Below, one piece after another: positions 11,332-22,339 of a stretch of 64,000 nucleotides of DNA. Source of the stretch: Muraenolepis orangiensis (Eukaryota; Chordata; Actinopteri; Gadiformes; Muraenolepididae); contig CM051002.1 of the NCBI GenBank assembly GCA_027704905.1, forward strand, positions 5,787,074-5,851,073, in the 5' to 3' direction. Both the position numbers and the translations under genes were made by a program. Under the pieces are notes generated by a model. The model had not been told where the DNA came from, ran no database searches, and saw nothing but the letters and a program-made list of their open reading frames with translations. Each line of letters opens with the position of its first letter. Positions within the stretch are counted from its first letter, which is position 1.

Positions 11332-11710
11332 TTAGATTCCGCTTCTTGATTCATCGCTATGTGCAATCACATAGTGGCATTGCTGTTCCAAACAGGTTCC
11401 TTTCATGGTGCAGTGAGATGTGTAGGTGGAGTACATCTCCCTTTGCAGGAGTGGTGAGGATGGTGTCAGACACTTGAGCTCAGTGCAGTCCAAGATGACC
11501 TGGGTGTCTGGGAAATCTCTGAATTCCTCAGGGAGGTAAGCTTGCACTTCTGCAGGTGTGAGCCAGATACATTGAGACCCCAGTGCAGTGGCTAGAAAAC
11601 GTGTCCATGTTGCAATAATGCGGCTCACTGTGGACTGGTGTATGTTGAATTGATGCGCCGGGTCCCTCTCCTTCAAACCAACCGACAGGAAGACGACGAA
11701 AAGAAAGAAC
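11332..11710 (-). pseudogene. DDE (Tnp_4/ISL2EU-type) transposase fragment
   Basis: Frame reading 'FFLFVVFLSVGLKERD' then 'HQSTVSRIIATWTRFL', 'YLPEEFRDFPDTQVILDCTE' and 'LKCLTPSSPLLQ', closing with 'YTSHCTMKGT'. This follows the order of the ISL2EU/Harbinger DDE_Tnp_4 family: helix-turn-helix-like 'FxIHQSTVSRI', then the first catalytic Asp in 'ILDCTE', then the 'SHxTxKG' block. The protein stops about 25 residues later, so the second and third acidic catalytic positions are missing. Truncated and not active. Confidence 0.8.
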
Positions 11711-12093
11711 TTGTAGATTGGCAGGAGCAGCTGTCTCTGGAAAGTTAAAAAAACCGGTTACTGTTTTAAGTTATAAACTAGTAAGGCTGTGCTCTTGTTT
11801 GGCTAAATGTTTTATAATGGTTATGTGTACCATACCATGGGGAAAACTGAGTTGCTGTAGTGCACTGGTGTATTTAAAGGGGGCTGAGTCCTTTAGTGTA
11901 GCCTTCTGTCACGGGATGCCGCGGGGAATGAGGAACAGGGAACGGGGAATGAGGAACAGGGAAAAATCACTTAGATGGAAACGCATAAAGCTCAAAAGCA
12001 AAAGTCCTAACTACAAAAACCTGACTGTGACATGATGTGGAACCTAAACGCTGGAGAACTCGGCATAACACAACGAGACAGTATATATATAAT

Positions 12094-13112
12094 CAGTAGC
12101 GTGGCGTGGGGAAAAATTTAGGGGAAGCCAGTTTTTTTGGGTCGGGGGGGTGGTCAATAACGTAACCAGATGAGTGATTACAGCGCCCGGTATCATTTTA
12201 CACAGTTGTATCATACAGATGCAGGACTTGCACACGCCTGTTATCTAACCGACAGGTCCGCATGCACTCTCCAGCCAAAACTCTCTCGTCTTATTAATTT
12301 AAGCATTCCCCCCCCCCAAATGCATAACCAGCCGCTGAATGCGCAGTGCAGATTCGGTAATGAATAAAAAAGAAGCATTCATTCACAAACTAAATCAGGA
12401 GACCTTTAAAGTTTTACGTTCACATCAAAGTATCAGTAGGCGTGTACACAGCTCGAGTGTGGGCATGGGCCTGTCATCTGATTAAATTTTTAGTTGCTGC
12501 TGTAGCGGAAGTTTAGTAAAGTTATGTTTGATTAAGTACGCCAAATCTCCACCCTCCATAATGCTTAATTTGCTTGATACTTTCTAACGGCGATGATGAC
12601 AGTTACAGTACTACTTACTACGAACTGACGTTGATGTGATTTGATTGGATTGTGAGGCAAGGGATTCCCTTGCCTCACAATCCAATCAAATCGCAATCAA
12701 ATCGCATCAACTGGCTTCCCTTGAGAGGCGGCTGGCTTCCCTTGGCATGGCCCTGACCAATCACAGGTTGGCAGGGGCATGGCCGATGACAGATGAGGGG
12801 CCTCAACTGATTGGTCAATCCGGGACAATCCCTCCATTTTTTTCACCAAGGGAAGCCCGATTCGGCTGGCCTCCTCTCGCAACAGTGAATGCAATTTACT
12901 GTTTCACCATAACATCTAGAGGGGCGCTGTTTGTTTCACTCTTTGTAAAATACTCAATGAGAATGGGGGAGAGACGGTCCGGCAGCAACACACAGCAAAG
13001 GAGAATTACCGAAAAAAAACAGTGTTTTTATTTATTTATTAAAATTATAACTACAATCCGAAAAAACAGGGGAAGCCTGGCTTCCCTTGGCCTCCGGGAG
13101 AAAACGCCACTG
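12094..13112. mobile_element. Nested DNA transposon, class unsure
   Basis: The right end reads AAAACGCCACTG and the left CAGTAGCGTGGCG, a degraded inverted match of the CAGTGGCG type. The sequence TATAAT borders both ends (12088-12093 and 13113-13118). The interior repeats 'GGCTTCCCTT' blocks in both orientations and has a perfect 27-bp-arm hairpin (12638-12692). No transposase is seen. Confidence 0.5.
12638..12692. repeat. Perfect inverted repeat, 27-bp arms, 1-base centre
   Basis: Left arm 12638-12664 (starting GATTTGATTGG, ending GGCAAGGGA) is the exact reverse complement of 12666-12692, separated by a single T. Confidence 0.95.
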
Positions 13113-13261
13113 TATAATGAACTGGCGCCGAACAAAAGAAGACGCCGCCTATTTAAACAAACGGAACATAACAGGAGGAAACAATGAGGTCCCAGGTAGC
13201 CAATAAGACTGGCAGGAAAACATGAGGGGGAAATTAACGGTGATGCGCTGCAGCTGCGCGG

Positions 13262-13775
13262 AGCACTAACAAGGGGGCGTGGCTACCTGGACGAGGGCTT
13301 GGGAAACGGTGACATGAATGCGGTACGTGATAGGGGGCGTGGCTACCTGGACGAGGGCTGGGGAAACGGTGACATGAATGCAGGACATGATAGGGGGCGT
13401 GGCTATCAGGACGAGGGCTGGGGAAACGGTGACATGAATGCGGGACATGATAGGGAACGTGGCTATCCGGATGAGGGCTGGGGAAACGGTGACATGAATG
13501 CGGGACATGATAGGGAACGTGGCTATCTGGGTGAGGGCTGGGGAAACGGTAACAGGAATGCGGAACGTGAAAAGGGGGCGTGGCTATCCGGGCGAAGGCT
13601 GGGGAAACTGTGACATGAATGCGGGACGTGATAGGGGGCGTGGCTACCTGGACGAGGGGAAACGGGGACATGATACGGGGCGTGGCTATCCGGGTGAGGC
13701 CTGGGGAAACTGACATGAATGCGGAACGTGAAAAGGGGGCGTGGCTACCTGGACGAGGGCTGTGAGGAGGCAGAC
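13262..13775. repeat. Minisatellite with 60-bp unit
   Basis: About eight copies of a unit containing 'GGGGGCGTGGCTACCTGG', 'ACGAGGGCTGGGGAAACGG' and 'TGACATGAATGCGGGACATG'. Because 60 is a multiple of three and the repeats lack stops, long repetitive reading frames appear on both strands; they show no sign of being genes. Later copies are shortened. Confidence 0.9.
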
Positions 13776-15429
13776 CTGCCAATCCTGACAACTTCTGTAA
13801 ATGCAATGGCATCCCACCCCTGGCTCTGTTACTACAAAGCAGCTCAGGCCATAACCTACCGTTGATGGACGTGCTCTGGAGGCTCTTGGCTCTGGAGACC
13901 CGAACCATTTAATAAATTGAAGGTTCAATCAAACCCCAAAACGGCATCAGGTGGTCATAGCTTGGAAATCTATTTACAAAAAGACACATCATGTCAGTCA
14001 TTAATTAACAAAGTAAATACAATCATACACGGTTACCAAAATAATGTTAGCTGTAACAACTAAGCCAATGTCTCATCTCGTATGAGACAGGCTGCAGCGG
14101 TCACGCAGTAGGTACATTAACCTTTTTATTAAGACTTACGATAGGATTCTTTATAGTTGAACTGATGTTTACTTTGGTCGATGTCAAACAGCTGAATAGC
14201 ACAACTTCGGTCTAACGTTACCTCGGGCGTCGGGTTCTTCTCAGGTCGGGATGGGTTGGAAAGCCATTGAAACTCTAAAACTCTGTTACATTTCGATGAT
14301 GCCGAACAAAGTATTTCTTGCCGAAATGCCGAACACAGTATTTCTTCTCCTGTTTCTGAAAACACATTTTCTTATGGGAATTCATGGCAAAATATTACCT
14401 CAGGAGCTGTAGCTAGCTAGTTGGAAGTAAACAAATACACCGGAACAGGCTGAGCCGCATTATTTGAAGCCAGAAGTACTTCACACAGCTTAGTGCATGT
14501 AGCCCATTGTAACAGCTACCTGTAGAAAAGCGGGCATTTCTGCGGGGGAAGACAAGTGGATTTATGTGGAGAAATTTGGAGTTTTACGTTTTTTTGAACG
14601 TGTTAACGTTTTTTGGAATAATTCAGGATAATATTTTTGAAGCAATTCGTTCATTTGTAGGATAGGAAACACGAGTCAACCAAAACTCTCCCCATCATCT
14701 TAAACCCCTACAATCGCTATAGAAAGCAAATTACCTGTGAGGTGGGGCTGTAAGGGGAGAGGTTCGGGAGGGTAGAAACCGTATTCAAGCTATTGCTAAT
14801 GCCATATATCTGAAAATAATAAAAAATACAATGTGTGCAATTGGATTGCAAACTGATGTTTGAACGGTCTATAAGGGGGTACCACAGGGATCTGTAATTG
14901 GACCCTTGGGTCTACCTTTTGTAGTAATCATATTGTAATGAGTAATCATGATTTAAATGCCCCCTGCTGGTGGTACAGTAATATATTATTGTGCTGACTC
15001 ACTTCAAAAATTATTTAGACATTTACAATCAACCTTTAATATGATTCAGGGTCTAAAATTGCTTCTCAAGTGCAGAATACCAAGTTGAGTTTCCAGCCAA
15101 GCTGGAAACTCAGTGTCACATATCCTTCTCTGCCACACAGACCAATAAAAATGTTGATGCTTATTTATATCTGGGGTTTTGGTTAGATAACCATCCTACT
15201 TTTAATGGTCTTGTGAATGTAAACATGTGATGCTGCAAATCAGGTCTCCATTGAAACATAGGTGCTTTGCTTCAATGAGACTAACCTGTATAAAAGTTGG
15301 AAATGAAAAGTGCATCGCTGCCACCTACTGTGTGGTAAGAGTTGTGAAGCTCTCATGGCCTACACATAGGCCTACACATAGGGCCTACTTCCATTCTACT
15401 ATGTAGGAAGATAAAATATATACTGAACA

Positions 15430-15777
15430 TGATTGTATTTTCCAAAGCTAAATTCTCTCTCTTATCTAAATCTCCAATTTGTTAAGGCTTTAAATACATT
15501 TTTGTTATATTACCCTCCTGCTTCTCATTGTATTTCAAAATCTACTTCCAATTCATATATCAGACAGGTCAATAAAATATGATCCACCGTTTCCTTTCCA
15601 GCACACCACATTCATCACAAGTCATTGCAATTTATATTTCAACGCTTCTCTAACAAATTTGTCAGCCTACCTACTGATATCACCCATCAATGTACACAAA
15701 GTTGGATATAACAGCAATTGTCTGCTATTAGCAGGAGATGAATGCTTACCTGGTTTAGCAATGTGTTCTATTACAGC
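15430..15777 (-). mobile_element. Degenerate LINE ORF2 C-terminal fragment (unit B)
   Basis: Colinear copy of the fragment at 2440-2806, same Cys/His motif remnants on the minus strand. It is cut at about 15780 where a short (AT)n tract and the plus-strand L2 fragment begin. Confidence 0.5.
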
Positions 15778-15871
15778 AAACTGTAATGCAAAAATGCATG
15801 CATATATATATATATATATATATGAATACAACATCAATTGAATACAATTCATCGATCGTCTACCAAACAAA

Positions 15872-16552
15872 CATGCAAGACTACCACCTCAGAAATATTG
15901 CTAAACTCCGCCCCACACTCAGTCTATCAGATGCTGAAAAGCTTGTCCACGCCTTTGTCTCCTCCAGGCTAGACTATTGTAACGCACTTCTCATTGGGAT
16001 TCCTGCCAAGAACATCCAGAAGCTGCAATACATCCAGAACAGCGCTGCTAGGATCCTGATGAGAGTGCGGAAGTATGAGCACATCACGCCCGTACTCAAA
16101 TCATTGCACTGGCTCCCGGTCTCACTCAGGATTGACTACAAAATCACCCTCTTCACCTATCAGTGCATTCATGGAAATGCTCCCTCATACATCAAAGAAC
16201 TTCTCACCCCACAAACCTCCAGGAGGAGCCTACGCTCTGAAAAGGCAAACCTCCTTCCCCCCAGGACCAAACTGAAAACCATGGGAGACCGCGCCTTCTG
16301 CTCCGCTGCTCCGAGACTGTGGAATGCCCTCCAAAACCAGCTGAGGACACCACAGACTGTGGGATGCCCTCCCAAACCAGCTGAGGACACCACAGACTGT
16401 GGATGTTTTTAAAAAAGGCCTAAAAACACTTTTTTTTAAAATAGCTTTTCACTCAATTTTTTAAAAAACCAACTGGTTGCCATGCCGGCAAGTTTTTGCC
16501 CACGCTAATTAAAAGTGCATTATAAATTTAATTTATTATTATTATTATTACC
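15872..16552 (+). mobile_element. L2-like LINE, 5'-truncated 3' end
   Basis: Open frame from 'YHLRNIAKLRPTLS' through 'AFVSSRLDYCNALLIG', 'KLQYIQNSAARI', 'LKSLHWLPVSLRIDYKI' and 'APRLWNALQNQLR', the classic C-terminus of fish L2/CR1-group ORF2. A 37-bp stretch near the end is tandemly duplicated (GACACCACAGACTGTGG twice). The element ends in a (TTA)n tail at about 16535-16552, as expected of this group. Catalytic domain absent. Confidence 0.85.
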
Positions 16553-16559
16553 GCTTATC

Positions 16560-16850
16560 CGTGGTCGGGTCACGGAGGTAGCAGCTTCAGCAGGGGATCC
16601 AGTTGGATGTCCCTGGAAAACCAGGAAACATCCTTACTATAGATGCCCGAACCACCTCAACTGGCTCCTTTCTACGCGAAGGAGCAGCGGCTCTACTCCG
16701 AGTCTCTCACGAGGGAGTGAGCTTCTCACCCTATCCATCAGGGAGATACCAGCCAGCCTCCCGAGGAAACTCATTTTGGCCGCTTGTATTCGCTATATTA
16801 GTATTCGCTATGTTCATGACCATAGGTGAAGGTAGGAACGAGGACTGATT
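16560..16850 (-). mobile_element. Rex3/RTE-like LINE fragment (unit B)
   Basis: Same sequence class as 2900-3180: the minus strand carries the 'FLRREAGWYLPDG' and 'RSSRATLRR' region equivalents in broken frames. It abuts the L2 tail, so one inserted in or replaced the other. Confidence 0.6.
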
Positions 16851-17439
16851 GGTAGATCCCTCTTTCAAGACAGCATATTTTGCCATTCAACACCCTTTAC
16901 GTCAAGCAATTAATATCATGATAGTAGGCTACTATTGCTGTAGAGGATGCAATGTAGAATAAGAATAAATTCAATTTAAAGTATTTATTTTACTATAATG
17001 AGAAATGTATTCTGTTACTGTACTTTTATTTTTTTAAAGTTTCCTATGTCTTTCATTAATTACAAGTTGTAATTTTATGCATATGATTTATTCAGTGGAG
17101 AAAAACCCTCACAGCTAGTTTGGTAAGGAAAAACACAGGCACATATCGTATACTGAGTATTGTTTATTATGAACTAAATGTCACTAATGAAAGAAAACTT
17201 TAGGACCACCAGACATCATTTGACAGATGTATGGTGTCTCACAGGAATACACAGGTACCAACAAAAAAAAGATTGAAGATTGAAAAGATTGAGCATGTTT
17301 AATTTTTAACTTGTTCACTAAACTAAATATACTATGAAGTATGTATTAGTTGATTAAAATAGACCTTAAACAATATTAACTGCTAATATCTGGTTATGGC
17401 TAAAGGTTTGGTTGGTATTGTTGGATCTTTTCAGTCAGA

Positions 17440-18158
17440 CAGCCCTCAGTCACTGCTGCTTGACAACTGTAGAGAGGAATACAATTGAATTACATCATAT
17501 GTTTTATACACAAGACAATCACACAAAGGTTGTTTTAAGTCGTTAAAAGGTGAAACTCTGCAAAAGTTACAGCCAAATGTGTAACAGACTACATCCTGAC
17601 GACAGCAAGGGAAGTATTTTTAGATAACAAGTTAGAACATGGGCTTGGCTTCAATGAGAGAAAATAATGATAACCGGTGTGAATACACTCCCACTACCTC
17701 AGGATGGCCATCAACAATTGAAAGGCATTAACATGGCAGTTGAAACTCACCTTCCCGTCATGTTGGTACTTGTGGCCCTTATTTGGTGGGATAGACACAC
17801 CTGGTGTAGCCCGCTTCACCCTCGTCCTCCTCGAGATCAACACGTGAGACTTGAGGGACTGGATAAACACAGCGAGTCATTTCGGGCGCCGGATTGGTCG
17901 GATACTGACAACGTGGGGGTTCTGGGTTTTCGGCCTGGGGGAAGGCCCCAAGTGGGGGTCCATTAGGGTCTGTAGGGTCGTACCCGGGCGGGAGGGCTGA
18001 TTTAGGTACTCCTACAGTAGGAGAACAAATACTTTAAACATATATTACAAATGTAATGCGCACACATGCACACACACACACACACACACACACAAAGCTC
18101 ACAACTAACTTGTATGTTACATAATTGTTCAAATGTTTCATAACATACCGTGGCTCAT
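17440..18158 (-). CDS. prr13: prr13-like copy B: short open reading frame of 80 aa, possibly functional or a pseudogene
   Basis: Coding exon 1 is 18149-18158 (ATG AGC CAC G, then GTATG donor). The main exon begins at 18011 after a TGTAG acceptor and is open to TAA at 17779-17781; that exon runs on to 17751. Joined, this gives 80 aa starting MSHGVPKSALPPGYDP. It keeps the proline-rich N-terminal region of prr13, has the acidic stretch DLEEDEGEAG, and ends TRCVYPTK. Compared with intact prr13 it lacks the HKGD repeats and the basic tail through an internal deletion and frame change. The TAA is about 30 nt from the exon end, so nonsense decay need not follow. The old serine exon (about 17440-17470) survives but would be untranslated. 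The promoter and first untranslated exon (about 18690-18800) are well kept. Copy A keeps the same frame and stop with a 9-bp in-frame difference. Whether it is translated is unknown. Confidence 0.5.
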
Positions 18159-19102
18159 CGTGTTATTCCTAACAGAAGAAAGATAACAGATGATGCAGTT
18201 GGAAGTAGACCGTGAAAAGTACATTATATACTTATTTACTATGCTATACTATACTATACTTTTTTACTTAATTAAAAACGTCATATTGGTCATTTGTTGT
18301 AGGCCTACTTGTATTGGTTAATTTGTTCGCAGGATTATTCGGTCAGGAAAATGTGACAAAATGTGTGTCTCTGAAAGAGCTGAACTTGTGTTAATAGACC
18401 TACTAGAAACTCCTACTGCGGGAGGGAATGGAGAGTAAGCATTCCGATGTACTTTTGTAAATGGCAATTCAAACATCTTGAATCTACTATAATGCTGCTA
18501 CTAGTAGCATACTTATCGACTCTTAGCACCCTCACCTGTTGTTACTTACTTACCTATGGGACGTTGTTTGCTGCTTTAGAATTACTGCAAAAAACACAAA
18601 ACACACAAGTGCACGGTATAACTAGGCTATATCGTTATGTCACGTCATTAAACGAAATATGATGGGCATTTTCGTAGGTTCAACTTGACCCTTACCTTTC
18701 CTGCTGATCTTCGATCAAAAAGTGCCGTTATGGCTGAAGTGTCTTCCTAGTTGTACAGCCTGGACGTAAACAACGCCCCGCCCGCCATTAAACGATACGC
18801 CCTACATTACATTGTTATCAATGGATGTTTTTATCAAGATGACTATTACGTGTCTTCAGTATTACACAACATATACAATATGTTCCAAGGACCCCCCTCA
18901 AAATCGTAGGGGTTTATTTAAGGTGATGGGGAGAGTTTCGGTTTACTCGACTCGTGTTACTTGCCTTGTGTCCTGAAATCGGTTCGTCTTTTTTAACCCT
19001 TTATTTGAACTAAAACAACAACAAAAACAAACGAACGAATTTATTCCAATATATAATCCTATATTATTCCAAAAAACGTTCACACGTTCACAGGTATATA
19101 AG

Positions 19103-19173
19103 TATGTGTGTTAATACCACTTATATACTTTATATAATATATATAAAGTATATAAGTGGTATTAACACACATA
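19103..19173. repeat. Palindrome, 32-bp arms, beside (TA)n
   Basis: Left arm 19103-19134 (TATGTGTGTTAATACCAC..) is the exact reverse complement of 19142-19173, with a 7-base centre. A long (TA)n run follows at about 19188-19243. The whole structure is repeated in unit D at about 24895-25043. Confidence 0.95.
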
Positions 19174-19184
19174 GTACAAATACG

Positions 19185-19187
<3 letters not shown>

Positions 19188-19243
<56 letters not shown>
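19188..19243. repeat. (TA)n microsatellite flanked by TACGTATA
   Basis: Pure TA run bordered by inverted TACGTATAAT / ATTATACGTA. The counterpart in unit D (about 24979-25044) is of similar length. Confidence 0.95.
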
Positions 19244-19246
<3 letters not shown>

Positions 19247-19254
19247 CGTATAGA

Positions 19255-20080
19255 ACAGAAACAAGACATAGTCCTATGACTATGAACCCTTACAAGATGA
19301 ACAGTAACAAGACATAGTCCAATGACTCATTGGACTATGTCTTGTTACTGTTCATAGTCATTGGACTATACCTTGTTACTGTTCATAGTCATTGGACTAT
19401 GTCTTGTTACTGTTCATAGTCATAGTCCAATGACTATGAACAGTAAGAAGATGAACAGTATATGTGTTGTCACAGTCCTAGTGACAACACATAGTCCTAT
19501 GACTATGAACAGTACAAATATTTGACATAGTCCTAATAAACCCAGACATTTAAAATGACCAGTCTAAGGCTGACTTTCATTGGAAATATATGTATTCTAA
19601 AACTTTTCAACCTTAATACTTCAGACCTGTTTCATAGTAATGAACAGAAACACATTTAAATTAGAATCATGTTAATACCACATATACACTTTTAAACAGA
19701 GGGTCATTGTATTCTAATTGCATTTTGACTTATCTTGACAGCATTTATACTTTCCAACACATTTATCATAAAAGCTTTCAGAACAGTTAACAGTCAAAAG
19801 ATTAACAGAAACAACAGCAACAAGACATAGTCCAATGACTATGAACAGTAACAAGATGAACAGTAACAAGACAAAGTCATATTACTATCAACTGTAACAA
19901 GATGAACATTAACAAGACATAGTCCTATGACTGAACCGTAACAAGACATAGTCCTATGACTATGCACAGTGACAAGATGAACAGTAACAACTGTAACAAA
20001 GACATAGTATAACAGTAACAAGATGAAGAGTAACAACGATAACAAGACATAGTCCTATGACTATGAACAGTAGACATATG
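19255..20080. repeat. Minisatellite of the CATAGTCC family with inverted segment (unit C)
   Basis: Two clusters (19255-19520 and 19795-20075) of the unit described at 8279. Near 19310-19440 several units are in reverse orientation ('ATTGGACTATGTCTTGTTAC'), making a palindromic junction at CCAATGACTCATTGG. The counterpart in unit D is at 25060-25330 and 25615-25880. Confidence 0.85.
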
Positions 20081-20624
20081 GCATAGTCCTAATTAACCCA
20101 GACATTTAAAATGACTAGTCTAAGGCTGACTTTCATAATTGCTTCAACTTTCAAATAATAAAATGTATTGATCCTTATTCAAATCATTGGCAGAAAGCTC
20201 TAAACAAATCATAACAGAAGTTATCATAACAGCGTTACAGAATCATAGTAATTAAGCCCATGACGGCTAGCCGTCCCGCTAGCTCGCAAGCTAGCAGGAC
20301 TATCATGACTATGTGTAAATGATCGTTACTGCGGAAAAAACGCAATAGTAGATGTTGCAAGAGGTAGAGCATCCTCCCTTTATCTGACCCTGGTGTCACA
20401 TTGGGACATGTGACACCGATGTGTGTGTGTGATAAATCAGTGCCTGGTATTAAAGAAGAGGGAGGCCATACCAGTGTGACATGCCGGAACCAAATGTACA
20501 AATACAAAGCTGTACCATTGTGGACAGAAGAATGCAAGGCCAAATGCATTCTTCTTCTTCCGGGAACAAGACACAGCACATTGGCATAAGGACAATGTAG
20601 GGAGGGACCTTAGATGTTGAATTC

Positions 20625-20627
<3 letters not shown>

Positions 20628-20699
<72 letters not shown>

Positions 20700-20700
20700 T
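20628..20700. repeat. (TA)n microsatellite
   Basis: Pure TA run of about 70 bp; the matching tract in unit D (26429-26472) is shorter, an example of length change since the duplication. Confidence 0.95.
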
Positions 20701-21700
20701 GTATACTGTATACATATATATACTGTATATATATCCAATATGTCCCATTATTTTCAGAATTTGTTTTTTAGGATTATTTAATAATAAGATACGGAGAACT
20801 GGAACATTGGCCATTGAATGGGCAATGATCTGCTGTAATATAATGCATTGCTAATCCATCCATCTCCTGCTAATAACAGACAATTGCTCTTATATCCAAC
20901 GTTTGTAGTGTTCAATGGATAGACTCAATCTCCCACAGCCTTCCGTAATGACTTCTTCTGATGAATGTGAGTGTGTGAGTGTGTGGCAACATCAACACAC
21001 CACATTCATCAGAAGTCATCACAATTTCAACACTCCTCTAACAAATTTGTCAGCCTACCTACTGCTATCATCCATCAATGTACACAAAGGTGGACATAAG
21101 AGCAATTGTCTGTTATTAGCAGAAGATGAATGCTTACCTGGTTTAGCAATGTGTTCTATTATAGCAGACTTCCATTCAATGGCCAATGATCCGGTTCTCC
21201 ATATCATATTATTAAATAATCCTAACAAACAAATTCTGAAAATAATGGGACATATTGGATATATATATATATATACAGTATATATACAGTATATATACAG
21301 TATATATATATATATATATAAAATGAATTCAACATCCCTACATTGTCCTCACCATTGTCCTTACATCCCTTAATTGGGTCTCTCTCTCCTGATACCAACC
21401 CGTCCACTGCCCTTTTCCTCTGATACTCAAAGGACTTTCCTTCATTAACAATATGCCAATGTGCTGTGTCTTGTTCCCGGAAGAAGAAGAATGCATTTGG
21501 CCTTGCATTCTTCTGTCCACAATGGTACAGCTTTGTATTTGTACATTTGGTTCCGGCATCTCACACTGGTATGGCCTCACTCTTTTTTAATACCAGGCAC
21601 TGACTTATCACACACAAATCGTGACATTTCCCGATACAAAAAATACAAAATGCTACCCTCTTCCCGTGTTCATATCCAACATGGTTATTACTACAAACCC

Positions 21701-21827
21701 GCGATCAATAATCACCTAATTTGCATATGTCTTGTCATTAGCACTTTCACCTTTTCACTTTCATTTTGACAGGTGAAAGTGCTAATGACAAGACATATGC
21801 CAGAGACATTTGGTGATTATTGATCGC
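21701..21827. repeat. Palindrome with about 53-57-bp arms (unit C)
   Basis: The central 30-bp arms (21723-21752 and 21771-21800) are exact reverse complements; the match continues outward with small gaps to GCGATCAATAATCACC / GGTGATTATTGATCGC. Repeated in unit D at 27441-27567 with one change in the core arm. A single-arm relative lies at about 10185-10256. Confidence 0.92.
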
Positions 21828-22167
21828 TATTTTGGAACTTAAAGTTACGTTAAGCCTTTTCACGTGAAGCGTGTTAGACCGTCCCTTTCACCGATAGCCT
21901 GTGTGTGGTGGTGCTGTGTTGGGCTGTTACTTCACTACACGGACACTGCTTTACAACTAGGGTACACTTGTAAATTGGCTGCGACAATCAGATCTGCCTA
22001 AATGAGATAAGGCATAAAGTGACTCCACACGTTGTTTTTAATGTTCCAGTCCCTCCGGTGATAGTGGGGGGGGGGGGGGGTCTGTTATGTTGGGGGTCGC
22101 GGGCTGAAAAGTTGGGGAACCCCTGGTCAACAGAAGGTCCAGTTGTGATAGACACGCTTCGCCACTG
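21828..22167. mobile_element. hAT remnant with internal MITE remnant (unit C)
   Basis: The stretch 'GGGCTGTTACTTCACTAC' to 'ACACGCTTCGCCACTG' matches the right part of the element at 7152-8206, including the second hAT MITE reduced to its right end (..GGGGAACCCCTG near 22124) after a long G run. The same remnant is at 27568-27908 in unit D. Confidence 0.75.
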
Positions 22168-22339
22168 ATTTACACATAGTCCGACTAATTTCCTCAAATC
22201 TATTAACTCTTCCACTACCTTTCCATTGCCGTGTTGAATATGTCCACCTATGTAGTATTAATGCATTGAAGTCCCCACACCATGTTCCATGGTTGACCTC
22301 ATCCCATCTAGCAATTTATTCTCACTCTGCCAGTGTCAT

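Larger units (their letters stand above)
10728..14505. mobile_element. Harbinger/ISL2EU-like element with long imperfect inverted arms
   Basis: The left arm (from GGGCTACATGC at 10728 to about 11035) and right arm (about 14119 to GCATGTAGCCC at 14505) are imperfect inverted repeats of about 300-390 bp. They share 'CTGTGTGAAG', 'TGTTTACTTCCAACTAGC', 'ATCCCGACCTGAGAAGAACC' and 'AAAGAATCCTATCGTAAGTC'. The dinucleotide AT flanks each end. The interior carries an ISL2EU-type transposase exon on the minus strand, a further nested element (12094-13112) and a 60-bp minisatellite. The left arm lacks about 110 bp present in the right arm. Confidence 0.7.
14541..19090. repeat. Segmental repeat unit B, bounded by inverted copies, carrying a prr13-like gene
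   Basis: Left edge (about 14547-14740) and right edge (about 18897-19083) are inverted copies of one sequence (GACAAGTGGATTTATGTGG.. on the left) and match the edges of unit A. The interior is colinear with unit A, but the L2-type LINE at 15.87-16.55 kb sits in place of the unit-A block at about 2.8-4.8 kb. The right edge was also duplicated at 24.68-24.87 kb as the start of unit D. Confidence 0.7.

Noticed and set aside
13299..13713. Repetitive plus- and minus-strand frames with a 20-residue period (for example GYLDEGWGNGDMNAG)
   Set aside because: They result from the 60-bp minisatellite, whose period is a multiple of three; no start context, splice sites or conservation, and both strands are open.
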